A stretch of DNA of 49,791 nucleotides from Peterkaempfera griseoplana (GCF_001418575.1 NZ_LIQR01000033.1:1-49791), one strand, 5' to 3'. Counted from the first letter of the stretch, positions 26,629 through 34,408 are shown. The notes: generated by a model from the sequence alone, not told the origin. Program-made: numbers and translations.

Positions 26629-27783
26629 TCACCGTCTGACCGACCGCAGTACCACGAACTTGGGATTGCTGCTGACGACCTCGCAGTTGCCGAAGAGACG
26701 CTTCAGCTGCACGTGGTAGCCCAGGTGACGGTTGCCCACCACCCACAGCTCACCGCCGGGGCGCAGCGCTCGGCGGGCCCCGGTGAACATCCGCCGGGCC
26801 GTGGCGTCGGTGGTGGCGCGGTGGGAGTGGAAGGGCGGGTTGTTGAGCACCAGGTCGACGGAGCCCGGTGGTACGGCGGCCAGCGCGTCGCCGACCAGGA
26901 ACTCCGCCTCGGCCTGCGGGCCCGCGTTGGCCCGGAAGGTCTCCTGCGCGGAGGCCACGGCCTGGTGGGACTCGTCGATGAAGACCACCGTGGCCCCCGG
27001 GTTGGCCACGGCGGCGGCGGTGCCGACCACTCCGTTGCCGCAGCCGAGGTCGACGATCCGTACGGGGCCGCGGCCCGAGGGAAGGCTGCCCAGGAAGAAC
27101 CGGGTGCCGATGTCCAGGCGGTCGGCACAGAAGACACCCGCGTGGTTGGTGACGGTCAGCCCGGAGGCGGCCCCGGCGTCGTCGGGCAGGGTGTAGCGCA
27201 GCGGCCAGGGGGACGGCTCCCGGGTGAGCTGCGGATCGGGGGTGCAGTGGATGAGTCTGGCCTTGCGCACCGCCAGGGAGGTGCGGGTCGGGCCCAGGAT
27301 CCGTTCGAAGAGCCGCAGGGTGGAGGTGTGGATCTCGGTGACCATGCCGGTGCCGGCGACCACGGTGCCGGGGTGCACGGCGGGCGCCAGCCGGTGCAGC
27401 TGGTCCTCCAGCAGCGCCAGGCTCTTGGGCACCCGAACCAGCAGCAGGTCCACCCGGTCGGGCGGGGTGTCCCGGGTCGACAGCAGCCGTACGGCCGCCG
27501 GGTCGATGCCGTTGCGCCGCAGATTGGCCGCGGTGGCCTGCTGGGCGAGGTACGAGTCGGTGATCTGCACGGGGTGCCGGTCGGCCAGGACCGTGGCCAG
27601 GGCGCCCCAGCGGTCGCCGAGGACGGCGACGGTGCCGGGCCGGCCTCCGCTCACCGCGCCGTCCTCGGCGAGGTGCCGCAGCAGGTACTCGTCGGCGGCG
27701 TCCCAGGCGCGGAGCCGGTCTCGGGGGTCCTCGGGGAAGCGGGCGAGGTCGTACTCGCCCCAGGGCGTGCTCAGACGGTTCAT
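26629..27783 (-). CDS. rlmG: RlmG/RsmC-type rRNA guanine-N2 methyltransferase
   Basis: A 384-residue methyltransferase with the duplicated architecture of RlmG/RsmC: a degenerate N-terminal methyltransferase-like domain (residues 1-200) and an active C-terminal one. The latter has the SAM loop VDLGCGNG at 244-251 and the catalytic NPPFH motif at 315-319, which marks N2-guanine methylation. The end, YHVQLKRLFGNCEVVSSNPKFVVLRSVRR, closely resembles E. coli RlmG, which modifies 23S rRNA G1835. The start is ATG at 27783, with the divergent promoter of the alkyltransferase about 90-110 bases away. RsmC-like 16S specificity cannot be excluded. Confidence 0.85.
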   Translation of the reverse strand: MNRLSTPWGEYDLARFPEDPRDRLRAWDAADEYLLRHLAEDGAVSGGRPGTVAVLGDRWGALATVLADRHPVQITDSYLAQQATAANLRRNGIDPAAVRLLSTRDTPPDRVDLLLVRVPKSLALLEDQLHRLAPAVHPGTVVAGTGMVTEIHTSTLRLFERILGPTRTSLAVRKARLIHCTPDPQLTREPSPWPLRYTLPDDAGAASGLTVTNHAGVFCADRLDIGTRFFLGSLPSGRGPVRIVDLGCGNGVVGTAAAVANPGATVVFIDESHQAVASAQETFRANAGPQAEAEFLVGDALAAVPPGSVDLVLNNPPFHSHRATTDATARRMFTGARRALRPGGELWVVGNRHLGYHVQLKRLFGNCEVVSSNPKFVVLRSVRR

Positions 27784-27870
27784 CGTCCGACCAGGCTAGG
27801 CCCTGCCCGGCGGAACCTCCCAGGCAGGCGGCCCGGACCGGCGGGGCCGTGATCCGGTTCCGGGCCGCGG

Positions 27871-27895
27871 CTCACATCGGCGGCGGCCGGGCGTC
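27871..27895 (+). promoter_or_regulatory. ECF-type promoter of the first alkyltransferase gene
   Basis: CTCACA (27871-27876), 15 bases, then CGTC (27892-27895, continuing TGCC). It resembles the promoter in front of the sigma gene 574 bases downstream, including the GC-rich spacer end GGCCGGG. The CGTC -10 core is typical of ECF sigma factors. Transcription would start about 25 bases before the ATG and include its AGGAGG site. Confidence 0.65.
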
Positions 27896-27928
27896 TGCCG
27901 GGGGAAGGGCGCAGAGGAGGATTGCACC

Positions 27929-28435
27929 ATGGACACAGGCAGGACGCACACCGTCGTCGCCTCGCCGCTGGGTGAGCTGACGGTCACCGCCGAGGGCGGC
28001 GCGCTGACCGGCGTGTACTTCCCCCGCCATCGCGGTATGCCCGCCGTGGAGGGGCTGGGGCGGCGTACCGAGGAGGGGTTCGAGGAGGTCCGGCGCCAGC
28101 TGGCGGAGTACTTCGCCGGGCGACGGACCCGGTTCGAGCTGCCGCTGGCACCGCGCGGCGAGGAGTTCCAGCAGCGGGTGTGGCGGCTGCTGCGGGAGAT
28201 CCCCTACGGACGGACCCGCTCCTACGGGGAGCTGGCCCTGGAGCTGGGGGACCCCTCGCTGGCGCGGGCGGTCGGCGCCGCCAACGGGCGCAACCCGCTG
28301 TCGGTGATCGTCCCGTGCCACCGGGTGGTGGGCGGGGACGGGCGGCTGACCGGCTACGCCGGGGGTCTGGAGCGCAAGCGCTTCCTGCTGGAGCTGGAGG
28401 CGCCCGCCGCCGCCGAGGCGGGGAGGCTGTTCTGA
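27929..28435 (+). CDS. ogt: O6-alkylguanine-DNA alkyltransferase
   Basis: A 168-residue suicide repair protein that moves alkyl groups from O6-alkylguanine to its own cysteine. The active-site motif IVPCHRVV has C130. The helix-turn-helix part EFQQRVWRLLREIPYGRTRSYGELA and the arginine finger region LARAVGAANGRNPLS are intact, and the C-terminal GYAGGLERKRFLLELE is standard. The N-terminal domain is short. The AGGAGG site is eight bases from the ATG. It is followed by an ECF sigma gene and a second alkyltransferase, and all three read in one direction. Its promoter shares a motif with that of the sigma gene. Confidence 0.94.
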   Translation: MDTGRTHTVVASPLGELTVTAEGGALTGVYFPRHRGMPAVEGLGRRTEEGFEEVRRQLAEYFAGRRTRFELPLAPRGEEFQQRVWRLLREIPYGRTRSYGELALELGDPSLARAVGAANGRNPLSVIVPCHRVVGGDGRLTGYAGGLERKRFLLELEAPAAAEAGRLF

Positions 28436-28444
28436 GCGGGCGAC

Positions 28445-28470
28445 CTCACATTCCGGGCCGCCGGGACGTC
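28445..28470 (+). promoter_or_regulatory. ECF-type autoregulatory promoter of the sigma gene
   Basis: CTCACA (28445-28450), 16 bases, then CGTC (28467-28470, continuing TACC). Spacing and hexamer types fit an ECF promoter. Transcription would start within a few bases of a GTG (28479) and ATG (28485), so the message is probably leaderless, consistent with the missing ribosome site. The sequence resembles the one upstream of ogt. Confidence 0.65.
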
Positions 28471-28484
28471 TACCCGGTGTGACC

Positions 28485-28976
28485 ATGAGACCTTTCGAGC
28501 AGATCGTGACCGACCACGGCGCCGTGGTGCTGCGGGTCTGCCGGGCCGTGCTGGGACCGGTGGACGCGGAGGACGCCTGGTCGGAGACGTTCCTGGCTGC
28601 GCTGCGGGCGTACCCGGACCTGCCCGGGGACGCCAACGTCGAGGCCTGGCTGGTCACCATCGCCCACCGCAAGGCGATCGACTCCGGCCGGGCCGCCGCC
28701 CGCCGTCCGGTCGCGGTGGACCGGCTGCCCGAGCGGCCGTCCGGCACCGGCCGGCCCGAGGACTGGGACGGCGACCTGTGGGCGGCGCTCAGGGCGCTGC
28801 CTCCCCGGCAGCGGTCCGCGGTGGCCTACCACTATCTGGCGGGGCTGCCCTACAAGGAGATCGCCGCGATCACCGGGGTCTCCCCGGACGCCGCCCGCCG
28901 GGCGGCGTCCGACGGGATCAGAGCTCTGCGCACCACCTACGCACATGCCACCAGAGAGGACGGAGAGAACCGATGA
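28485..28976 (+). CDS. ECF sigma factor
   Basis: A 163-residue (from ATG) extracytoplasmic-function sigma factor. Region 2 reads VLRVCRAVLGPVDAEDAWSETFLAALRAYPDLPG and continues VEAWLVTIAHRKAID. Region 4 reads LWAALRALPPRQRSAVAYHYLAGLPYKEIAAITGVSPDAARRAASDGIRALR, with a clear helix-turn-helix. There is no C-terminal extension and no classical anti-sigma gene. Instead, the stop overlaps the start of a second alkyltransferase (ATGA at 28973-28976), and another alkyltransferase lies just upstream. An in-frame GTG at 28479 is an alternative start. The context suggests control of alkylation-damage repair. Family is firm; the inducing signal is inferred. Confidence 0.92.
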   Translation: MRPFEQIVTDHGAVVLRVCRAVLGPVDAEDAWSETFLAALRAYPDLPGDANVEAWLVTIAHRKAIDSGRAAARRPVAVDRLPERPSGTGRPEDWDGDLWAALRALPPRQRSAVAYHYLAGLPYKEIAAITGVSPDAARRAASDGIRALRTTYAHATREDGENR

Positions 28977-29590
28977 CGACCGCACCCGGGGCCGACGCCG
29001 CCCTGTTCTCGTCGCTTCCGGAGCGGGACGGCGACGCCCTGGCCCGGCTGCACACCCGGCTGGCCGCCGAGGCCGAGCACGAGGGCCTGCTCGATGTCGC
29101 CTACCGCACCCTGGACACACCCGTCGGCGAGCTGCTGCTGGCCGCGACCGTCCGGGGGCTGGTGCGGGTCGCCTTCCCCGGCCAGGACCACGCCGCCGCG
29201 CTGGAGCAGCTGGCCGAGCGGGTCAGCCCGCGCGTACTGCATGCGCCTCGGCGGCTGGACCAGGTCGTCAGGCAGCTGGACGAGTACTTCGGCGGCCGGC
29301 GCACCCGTTTCGAGCTGCCGCTGGACTTCCAGCTCTCCACGGGGTTCCGCCGCAGTGTGCTGGCGCATCTGACCGAGATCGGCTACGGCCGTACCGAGAG
29401 CTACGCACAGGTCGCCACCGCGGCCGGCAGCCCCCGTGCGGTGCGGGCAGTGGGATCGGCCTGTGCCACCAACCCGCTGCCGGTCGTGGTGCCCTGCCAC
29501 CGGGTGGTGCGCTCGGACGGCTCGGCCGGAGGCTATGCGGGCGGCCCGCAGGCCAAGCTGACCCTGCTGACCCTGGAGGCGGCGGCGTGA
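28973..29590 (+). CDS. O6-alkylguanine-DNA alkyltransferase with N-terminal extension, coupled to the sigma gene
   Basis: A 205-residue paralogue of the upstream Ogt. The active site VVVPCHRVVRSDG has C175, and the arginine-finger region AVRAVGSACATNPLP is present. Compared with the first copy it has about 43 extra residues at the N-terminus (LFSSLPERDGDALARLHTRL, then AAEAEHEGLLDVAYRTLDTP), predicted helical and charged. The ATG overlaps the sigma stop codon, and a GAGAG site lies just upstream, so the two proteins are probably made in fixed ratio. One possibility is that this protein, through its extra segment and alkylation state, modulates the sigma factor. That is speculation. Repair activity itself is well supported by the motifs. 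Confidence 0.92.
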   Translation: MTTAPGADAALFSSLPERDGDALARLHTRLAAEAEHEGLLDVAYRTLDTPVGELLLAATVRGLVRVAFPGQDHAAALEQLAERVSPRVLHAPRRLDQVVRQLDEYFGGRRTRFELPLDFQLSTGFRRSVLAHLTEIGYGRTESYAQVATAAGSPRAVRAVGSACATNPLPVVVPCHRVVRSDGSAGGYAGGPQAKLTLLTLEAAA

Positions 29591-29609
29591 GGCGCCCCGC
29601 CCTGGAGAC

Positions 29610-29653
29610 GGCGTGAGCCGCCTCGCCCTGGTGGGGGCGGGGCGGCTCACGCC
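29610..29653. terminator. Bidirectional hairpin terminator
   Basis: Arms GGCGTGAGCCGCC (29610-29622) and its exact reverse complement (29641-29653) enclose an 18-base segment that is itself partly complementary. It lies between the convergent second alkyltransferase and the expansin gene. Confidence 0.8.
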
Positions 29654-29679
29654 GGGCGCCGGTCGGACGGCGCTCGCGG

Positions 29680-31317
29680 TCAGGAGGTGGTGCAGGTGAG
29701 GACGGGTGCGGTGGCGGGGGCGGTGCCGTTGGCGTTGAAGCCGAAGCTGGTGGAGCCCGCCGCGGGCACGGTGCCGTTGTAGCCGAGGTTTGCGGCGGTG
29801 ACGGCGGCCCCGGTCTGGGTGAGGCCGGCGTTCCAGTAGGAGGCGACGGTCTGGCTGCCGGGCCAGGTCCAGCCGACCTTCCAGCCGTGGGTGGCGCTGG
29901 TGCCGTTGTTGGTGACGGTGACCGTGGCGCTGAGGCCCGTGCTCCACTGGCTGTCCACATGCCAGGAGGCGGTGCAGCCCCCGGTCCCGCCGGAGGACGC
30001 CGTGGTGGCGCTGGTCGCCGAGGAGGCCGCGGAGAGGTTGCCCGCGGCGTCACGGGCCCGGACGGTGTAGGAGTACGCCGTGGCGGCGGTCAGCCCGGTG
30101 TCGGTGTACGTGGTCCCGGTGGGCGAGGCCACCAGGGTGCCGTCGCGGTAGACGTTGTAGCCGGTGACGCCCACGTCGTCGGTGGCGGCGGCCCAGCTGA
30201 GCGAGACGCTGCTGCTGGTGGTGCCGGTGACCGAGGGCTTGCCCGGCGCGGTGGGCGCGGTGGTGTCGGTGCCGCCGGTGGTGGTGCCCGCGGTGGTACC
30301 GGTGCTGGTGCTGCCGCCGACGGTGCCCTCGGTGGTGCCGGTGGTGCTCCCCGCGGTGGCGGTGCCGCCGTCGGTGGTGTACGTGACGGCGGTGAACGGC
30401 GCGGAGCAGCCGCCGGAGCAGGAGGCCGGCAGGGAGAAGCTGTAGGTGCGGCCGCCCTGGACCAGGGCGTCGGTCACGTCCCGGACCCGGATGCGGTAGG
30501 AGGTCCCGTTGGCGGCGGTGGGCGCGATCACGAAGGCCTGGCCCATGTCGGTCTGCCGCTGCGCGGGCTGCCAGGCGCTGCCGTCGTAGTACTCCACGCC
30601 GTGGATGCCGTTGGGGAGGTGGGTGACGGCGATGGCCGGCCAGTACTGCTTGGCGTTGGCCATGAAGCCGATGGTGATGTCACCGGTGTAGTTGGGCGCG
30701 GGCTCGAACGACCAGCTGATGTGCCGGTTGTTCCAGTGGTCGGGGTACATGTCGCCGACGGCCGTGCCGTTCTTGGCGAACCGGTTGAGCGAGGGCTTGG
30801 ACAGGTCCAGGTGGTTGGGGTCGTCCCGGCACCAGCCGTTGGGGTCGGCGCAGCTGTCGGCGACCAGCATGTGCAGGGTGGCGCCGTTGTAGGCGTCCTG
30901 GGTCCAGGAGCCGTTGCGGCAGAACGGCTGGCCGAGGGCGCCGTCGTTGGTGCCGGTGCAGTAGTCGCCGATCGTCACCTGCACCCAGCGCCCGCAGTTG
31001 AGGCCGTTGTCGAACGCCCCCATCTTGGCGGAGTCCGCGGCCGGCACCGGCCGGGTGTTGTAGGTGCCGTCGCCGGGCGTGTTGAAGACGTTCAGGGCCA
31101 CGAAGTCCTGGGAATCCAGGTTGGCCTGCGGAACGCCGCACCCTCCGTACGGCGAGCCGAGGCCGTCGAAGTAGGTGGCGTTCCCGGTGTTGGACACGGC
31201 GGCCGCGGCGGATGTCGAGGCCGATGCGGTGGCGGTGGTGCAGACGGCCGTCACAAGGGCCAGGACGGCCAGCAGTACGGTCAGCAGTGGCCGTCTTGGG
31301 GTGCGCGGGGTGGTCAC
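29680..31317 (-). CDS. Secreted expansin-like protein with FnIII and CBM2 cellulose-binding domain
   Basis: A 545-residue exported protein. A Sec signal peptide (RRPLLTVLLAVLALVTAVCT, then an ATASAS cleavage region) is followed by an expansin double-psi beta-barrel domain beginning NATYFDGLGSPYGGCG and including CGRWVQVTIGDYC and VADSCADPNGWCRDDPNHLDLS. An expansin-type second domain follows (WPAIAVTHLPNGIHGVEYYDG). A Thr/Gly-rich linker then leads to a fibronectin type III domain (APGKPSVTGTTSSSVSLSW onward) and a C-terminal CBM2 (CTASWHVDSQWSTGLSATVTV onward). Expansins loosen polysaccharide networks without hydrolysis; the CBM2 would target cellulose. GTG at 31317 has a GGAGGAC site. It is monocistronic. 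Confidence 0.87.
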   Translation of the reverse strand: MTTPRTPRRPLLTVLLAVLALVTAVCTTATASASTSAAAAVSNTGNATYFDGLGSPYGGCGVPQANLDSQDFVALNVFNTPGDGTYNTRPVPAADSAKMGAFDNGLNCGRWVQVTIGDYCTGTNDGALGQPFCRNGSWTQDAYNGATLHMLVADSCADPNGWCRDDPNHLDLSKPSLNRFAKNGTAVGDMYPDHWNNRHISWSFEPAPNYTGDITIGFMANAKQYWPAIAVTHLPNGIHGVEYYDGSAWQPAQRQTDMGQAFVIAPTAANGTSYRIRVRDVTDALVQGGRTYSFSLPASCSGGCSAPFTAVTYTTDGGTATAGSTTGTTEGTVGGSTSTGTTAGTTTGGTDTTAPTAPGKPSVTGTTSSSVSLSWAAATDDVGVTGYNVYRDGTLVASPTGTTYTDTGLTAATAYSYTVRARDAAGNLSAASSATSATTASSGGTGGCTASWHVDSQWSTGLSATVTVTNNGTSATHGWKVGWTWPGSQTVASYWNAGLTQTGAAVTAANLGYNGTVPAAGSTSFGFNANGTAPATAPVLTCTTS

Positions 31318-31646
31318 GACGTCCTCCGTGGGCGAAATGGGGGCCGTACAGGGGTGGCTGACGTCGGCTCCGGTCCGGGCGGGGGACGGCGGCGGTCAGC
31401 GCCCCGGCGCGGCTCTGCCGGGGCTCCGTGGGGACGGAGCCTCAGGGGGGCGGTCCGACAGGCGATGCGCGCCGGCGGCGAAGGGGCGGCCACGCACGAT
31501 CCGGCGTGTCGCCCGTGGCCGGGGCACCGCGCTGGTACGCGGCCTCGGCACAGGAACGGAGCACAGCTCCGACCTCCGAAAGATACCGGTCCGGAGAGAT
31601 CCGCAACAACGGGCCGCCCGGACCGGCCGCAGCCGGAGTGAGTGGG
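31318..31646. other. Intergenic region upstream of the expansin gene
   Basis: About 329 bases with no gene. An eight-base stem with four-base loop (GGCTCCGT/ACGGAGCC, 31422-31441) and a GGAGC-ACA-GCTCC inverted repeat (31558-31570) are visible. Either could be regulatory or a terminator for the crcB operon, which ends at 31647. No CebR-type cellulose operator was found. Confidence 0.5.
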
Positions 31647-32015
31647 TCAGAAGGCGGCGACGGCCGCGTAGCCGATCGCCGCGGCGGCCAGCCCGGCGAA
31701 GAGGCTGCCCAGGGCGTTCAGTCCGGCCTCGGCGAAGGAACCGTTCTCCAGCAGGCGCACCGTCTCGTAACCGAAGGTGCTGAAGGTGGTCAGTCCGCCG
31801 CACAGGCCGGTGCCCGCCAGCAGGAGCACGTCCGACGGCATCCCGTCGACGGCGGCCGCCCCGGTGAGCGCGCCCAGGATGAGGCAGCCGGTGAGGTTGA
31901 CGGCCATCGTGCCCCAGGGAAAGACGCTGTCGTGGCGCTTCTGGACGGCACGGTCCACCAGGTAGCGCAGGGGTGCGCCGACGGCGCCGCCGAGGAACAC
32001 CAGCAGGACGGCCAT
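31647..32015 (-). CDS. crcB: CrcB/Fluc fluoride channel subunit, second copy in operon
   Basis: A 122-residue four-helix membrane protein of the Fluc family, which exports fluoride by forming a dual-topology dimer. Family motifs GGAVGAPLRYLVD, FPWGTMAVNLTGCLILG and the central break GGLTTFSTFGYE are present. The ATG (32015-32013) overlaps the stop of the preceding DUF190 gene by one base and has GAAGGAG upstream. Together with the homologous subunit upstream it probably makes an obligate heterodimer, as in other bacteria that encode crcB in pairs. Confidence 0.93.
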   Translation of the reverse strand: MAVLLVFLGGAVGAPLRYLVDRAVQKRHDSVFPWGTMAVNLTGCLILGALTGAAAVDGMPSDVLLLAGTGLCGGLTTFSTFGYETVRLLENGSFAEAGLNALGSLFAGLAAAAIGYAAVAAF

Positions 32016-32449
32016 CAGCGGGCTCCTTCGACGTCGTCGCCGCCGTCCGCCGCCGCGGGCGGCAGCGGGGGGACCACCTGCACCCGGTCCAGGGTGATCA
32101 GCGCCCGCGGGGCGATCTCCCGTACCTGCGGCAGGAAGTCCTCGATGCGCTGCGGTTCGTCGACCACCACCACCGCGGCGGGCAGGTCCTCCGCGAGGTC
32201 CAGCAGGCGGGAGGTGTGGACGACGGAACCGGCGCCGAAGCCCTCGATGCCGCGGAAGACGGAGGCGCCGGCCAGGCCGGCGCGGTGGGCGAGGTGCACG
32301 ATCTCTGCGTACAGCGGCCGGTGGTGGACCTGGTCGCTCTCGCCGAGGTACACCGTGAGCCGCAGCGCGGGCCCCTGGAGCGGCTGTCGCGGGGGCCGGT
32401 GGCCGGGTGCGGCGTCCCGGTGGTGGTGGCGGGGCAGATGCGGGGTCAT
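32015..32449 (-). CDS. DUF190 protein between two crcB genes
   Basis: A 144-residue soluble protein. After a His/Arg/Pro-rich start ([12 protein letters not shown]...), the core [80 protein letters not shown] matches DUF190, a PII/CutA-like ferredoxin-fold family repeatedly found beside crcB. Start and stop overlap both neighbouring crcB genes (ATGA and TGATG), so expression is tightly coupled. A role in sensing or gating fluoride export is plausible but unproven. Confidence 0.9.
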   Translation of the reverse strand: MTPHLPRHHHRDAAPGHRPPRQPLQGPALRLTVYLGESDQVHHRPLYAEIVHLAHRAGLAGASVFRGIEGFGAGSVVHTSRLLDLAEDLPAAVVVVDEPQRIEDFLPQVREIAPRALITLDRVQVVPPLPPAAADGGDDVEGAR

Positions 32450-32955
32450 CGTGCCGTTCCGGCCGGGGAGGGCCGCGATGCGGCGGTCCGGGCGGCGTGG
32501 CGGCCGAGGGCGCCGCCGGCCCACACCGCGGCCAGTCCGACGGCCAGGCTGGCGAAGGCGTAGGTGCCGGCCAGCGCCCAGGAGTGGGCGGCGAGCAGGC
32601 CGCGGGTCTCCACGGTGTAGGTGGAGAAGGTGGTGAAGCCGCCGAGCACCCCCACGCCGAGGAAGGGCCGCACATGGCGGGAGGGCGGCCACACGTCCAG
32701 GACGTAGACCATCAGCAGGCCGAGGGCGAAGCTCCCTGCCACGTTGGTGACGAAGGTGGCCCAGGGGAAGCCGCCCGGCGGGGTGGGGAGGGCCCGGGCG
32801 AGCCCGTAGCGGCCGAGACTGCCGATGCCGCCGCCCAGCGCGATGACTGCCAGGACGTCCCACTGGCCGCGCGGGCGGCCGGCGCGGCCCGCGGCGGGCG
32901 CGGCCGACCGCGGCTCGGGCTGCCGCCGGGCCTGCGGGGAATCCGCGCGGGGCAC
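32446..32955 (-). CDS. crcB: CrcB/Fluc fluoride channel subunit, first copy in operon
   Basis: A 169-residue protein with a basic, proline-rich cytoplasmic N-terminus of about 37 residues followed by four helices. Motifs [38 protein letters not shown] and [13 protein letters not shown] identify a Fluc fluoride channel subunit. GTG at 32955 is chosen because GAGGA lies six bases upstream; another GTG six bases earlier directly abuts that site. A TAAGCT -10-like hexamer lies on the minus strand at 32993-32998. It heads the operon crcB-DUF190-crcB. Confidence 0.9.
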   Translation of the reverse strand: MPRADSPQARRQPEPRSAAPAAGRAGRPRGQWDVLAVIALGGGIGSLGRYGLARALPTPPGGFPWATFVTNVAGSFALGLLMVYVLDVWPPSRHVRPFLGVGVLGGFTTFSTYTVETRGLLAAHSWALAGTYAFASLAVGLAAVWAGGALGRHAARTAASRPSPAGTAR

Positions 32956-33079
32956 CGCCACTCCTCGGATCGGCTCTGCTGGGGACGTTCTCAGCTTACC
33001 GGGGCAGGGCCTCCCGGCCCGGACGGGTCCCGCCGCCGCTGTCCCCCGACGGCGGCGGGGCGGACCGTCCTGCGGGGGT

Positions 33080-33925
33080 TCAGGCGCCGGCCGGGCGGAA
33101 GGCATCCGCGTGGTCGGCGGCCCATTCGGCGAAGGTCCGGGCGGGGCGGCCCAGGATGCGCCGCACCTCGTCCGTGGCCGGTACGTCACCGCCGACGGTC
33201 GAGCCCAGGTAGCGCAGCATCGACGCCAGGGCCTGCTCCGGGATCCAGGGGTTGGCGGCCAGCATCCCCCGCAGTGCGGCCTCCGGGCTGATCTCCTCGT
33301 GGCGCAGCGGCCGGCCCAGGACCCGGCCGAGGATCGCCACCTGCTCGGCAGTGGTCAGCACCTGCGGACCGGTGAGCCGCGGTGTCCTGCCGAGCAGCTC
33401 GTCGCCGAGCAGGGCCCGCACGGCGACCGCGGCGAGGTCCGCCTCATGGACGGGTGAGGTACGGGCCAGGGCGTGCGGTCCGCGGACCACGTCCCCGGCC
33501 GCCAGCTGCGGGACCCACTGCAGGGCGTTGGCGGCGAAGCCGCCGGGACGCAGATGGGTCCACTCGGGGGCCGCCGCCTCCACCGCGGCCTCCAGCTCGC
33601 GGTGGAGCGCGGCCGTGCTGCCCTCCCCCGTCTCCTCACCGTCCTCGGTCACCACCAGGGAGGAGACGGTGACGATCCGGCGCACCCCGGCCGCCCTGGC
33701 GGCGTCCAGCAGCGCGCTGGGGTCGCCGCCCACTCCGGCGAGGTTGAGCACCAGGGCGTCCACCTGGTGCAGGTCCGGTTCGGCGGTGCCGCACACCTGG
33801 ACGCCGTCGGGGAAGGACGCGGTGGCGGGGGTACGGGTCAGGGCCCGTACGGGGACGCCCCTGGCGGAGAGCCGGGCGACCAGCGGACGGCCGATGGTGC
33901 CGGTGGCTGCGGTGACCAGAATCAT
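33080..33925 (-). CDS. NmrA-like NAD(P)-binding Rossmann protein
   Basis: A 281-residue atypical short-chain dehydrogenase. The dinucleotide motif VTAATGTIGRPLVARL begins at residue 4. The rest, including VRRIVTVSSLVV, THLRPGGFAANALQW, a PVHEADLAAVAVRALL stretch and GPQVLTTAEQVAILGRVLGRPL, is typical of the NmrA/HSCARG group, some of which are redox sensors or quinone reductases. It lies 28 bases downstream of the DoxX-like gene and is preceded by an AGGAGAG site. Both genes are divergent from a MarR regulator and probably under its control. The substrate is unknown. Confidence 0.9.
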   Translation of the reverse strand: MILVTAATGTIGRPLVARLSARGVPVRALTRTPATASFPDGVQVCGTAEPDLHQVDALVLNLAGVGGDPSALLDAARAAGVRRIVTVSSLVVTEDGEETGEGSTAALHRELEAAVEAAAPEWTHLRPGGFAANALQWVPQLAAGDVVRGPHALARTSPVHEADLAAVAVRALLGDELLGRTPRLTGPQVLTTAEQVAILGRVLGRPLRHEEISPEAALRGMLAANPWIPEQALASMLRYLGSTVGGDVPATDEVRRILGRPARTFAEWAADHADAFRPAGA

Positions 33926-33953
33926 GTTCTCTCTCCTGTGTCGACGGCGGGAG

Positions 33954-34298
33954 CTAGCCGAGGTCCAGCGCCAGCGCGGCCGTGGCCAGCGCAAGGAACG
34001 CCGCGGCAAGGCCGAAGTCCTTGTCGCGGACGCGGAGGTGGGCGCCGACGGCGAGGACGAAGAACAGCACGACGCCGATCGCGGCCGCGGTGCCGATCCA
34101 GCGGACGCCGAGCAGGCCGAGCAGCATTCCCGCCGCACCGGCCGCCTTGGCGGTCCCCAGCGTCGGCAGCAGGGAGTGGGGCACCCCCACCGCGGTCATG
34201 TTGTCGAGGATCTTCTGGAAGCGGAGGAAGTCGAGCACCGCCGAGAAGATCAGATAGGCGATGTTCACCGCGGTGACGATGATGTAGGCGAGATGCAC
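33954..34298 (-). CDS. DoxX-like four-helix membrane protein
   Basis: A 114-residue membrane protein with four hydrophobic segments: AYIIVTAVNIAYLIFSAVLDF, LGTAKAAGAAGMLLGLLGV, IGTAAAIGVVLFFVLAVGAHL and FLALATAALAL. The signature MTAVGVPHSLLPTLGTAKAAG is typical of the DoxX-like family. GTG at 34298 is chosen for its GGAG site; in-frame upstream codons have poor coding character. It forms a pair with the NmrA-like gene, and such pairs controlled by MarR or HxlR regulators are often linked to quinone or electrophile stress. That role is inference. Confidence 0.85.
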   Translation of the reverse strand: MHLAYIIVTAVNIAYLIFSAVLDFLRFQKILDNMTAVGVPHSLLPTLGTAKAAGAAGMLLGLLGVRWIGTAAAIGVVLFFVLAVGAHLRVRDKDFGLAAAFLALATAALALDLG

Positions 34299-34359
34299 GA
34301 GGAAGCTCCATGGCCTCTTGTCCGATCGCCCGGGGCTGCAGCGCACGGCCTCTGCGATC

Positions 34360-34408
34360 CATATGATATGAGAACCATAGCAGAGAGATTTGAGATCCAT
34401 ACGATATG
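34360..34408. promoter_or_regulatory. Duplicated MarR operator, second copy over the marR start codon
   Basis: The perfect palindrome CATATGATATG (34360-34370) recurs with one change as CATACGATATG (34398-34408), each within the longer direct repeat GATCCATAYGATATGA. Their centres are 38 bases apart. The second copy includes the ATG of the marR gene itself (34406), so a bound dimer would block initiation at a leaderless start. Local AT content is far above the surroundings. Confidence 0.75.

Noticed and set aside
31558-31570. GGAGC-ACA-GCTCC considered as a CebR-type cellulose operator for the expansin gene
   Set aside because: CebR sites are gapless TGGGAGCGCTCCCA-like sequences; this one has a three-base gap, short arms and lies about 240 bases from the start codon.
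32956-33079. Possible fluoride riboswitch upstream of the crcB operon
   Set aside because: The conserved core stem and pseudoknot bases of the crcB RNA motif were not seen on the minus strand; a covariance-model search would settle it.
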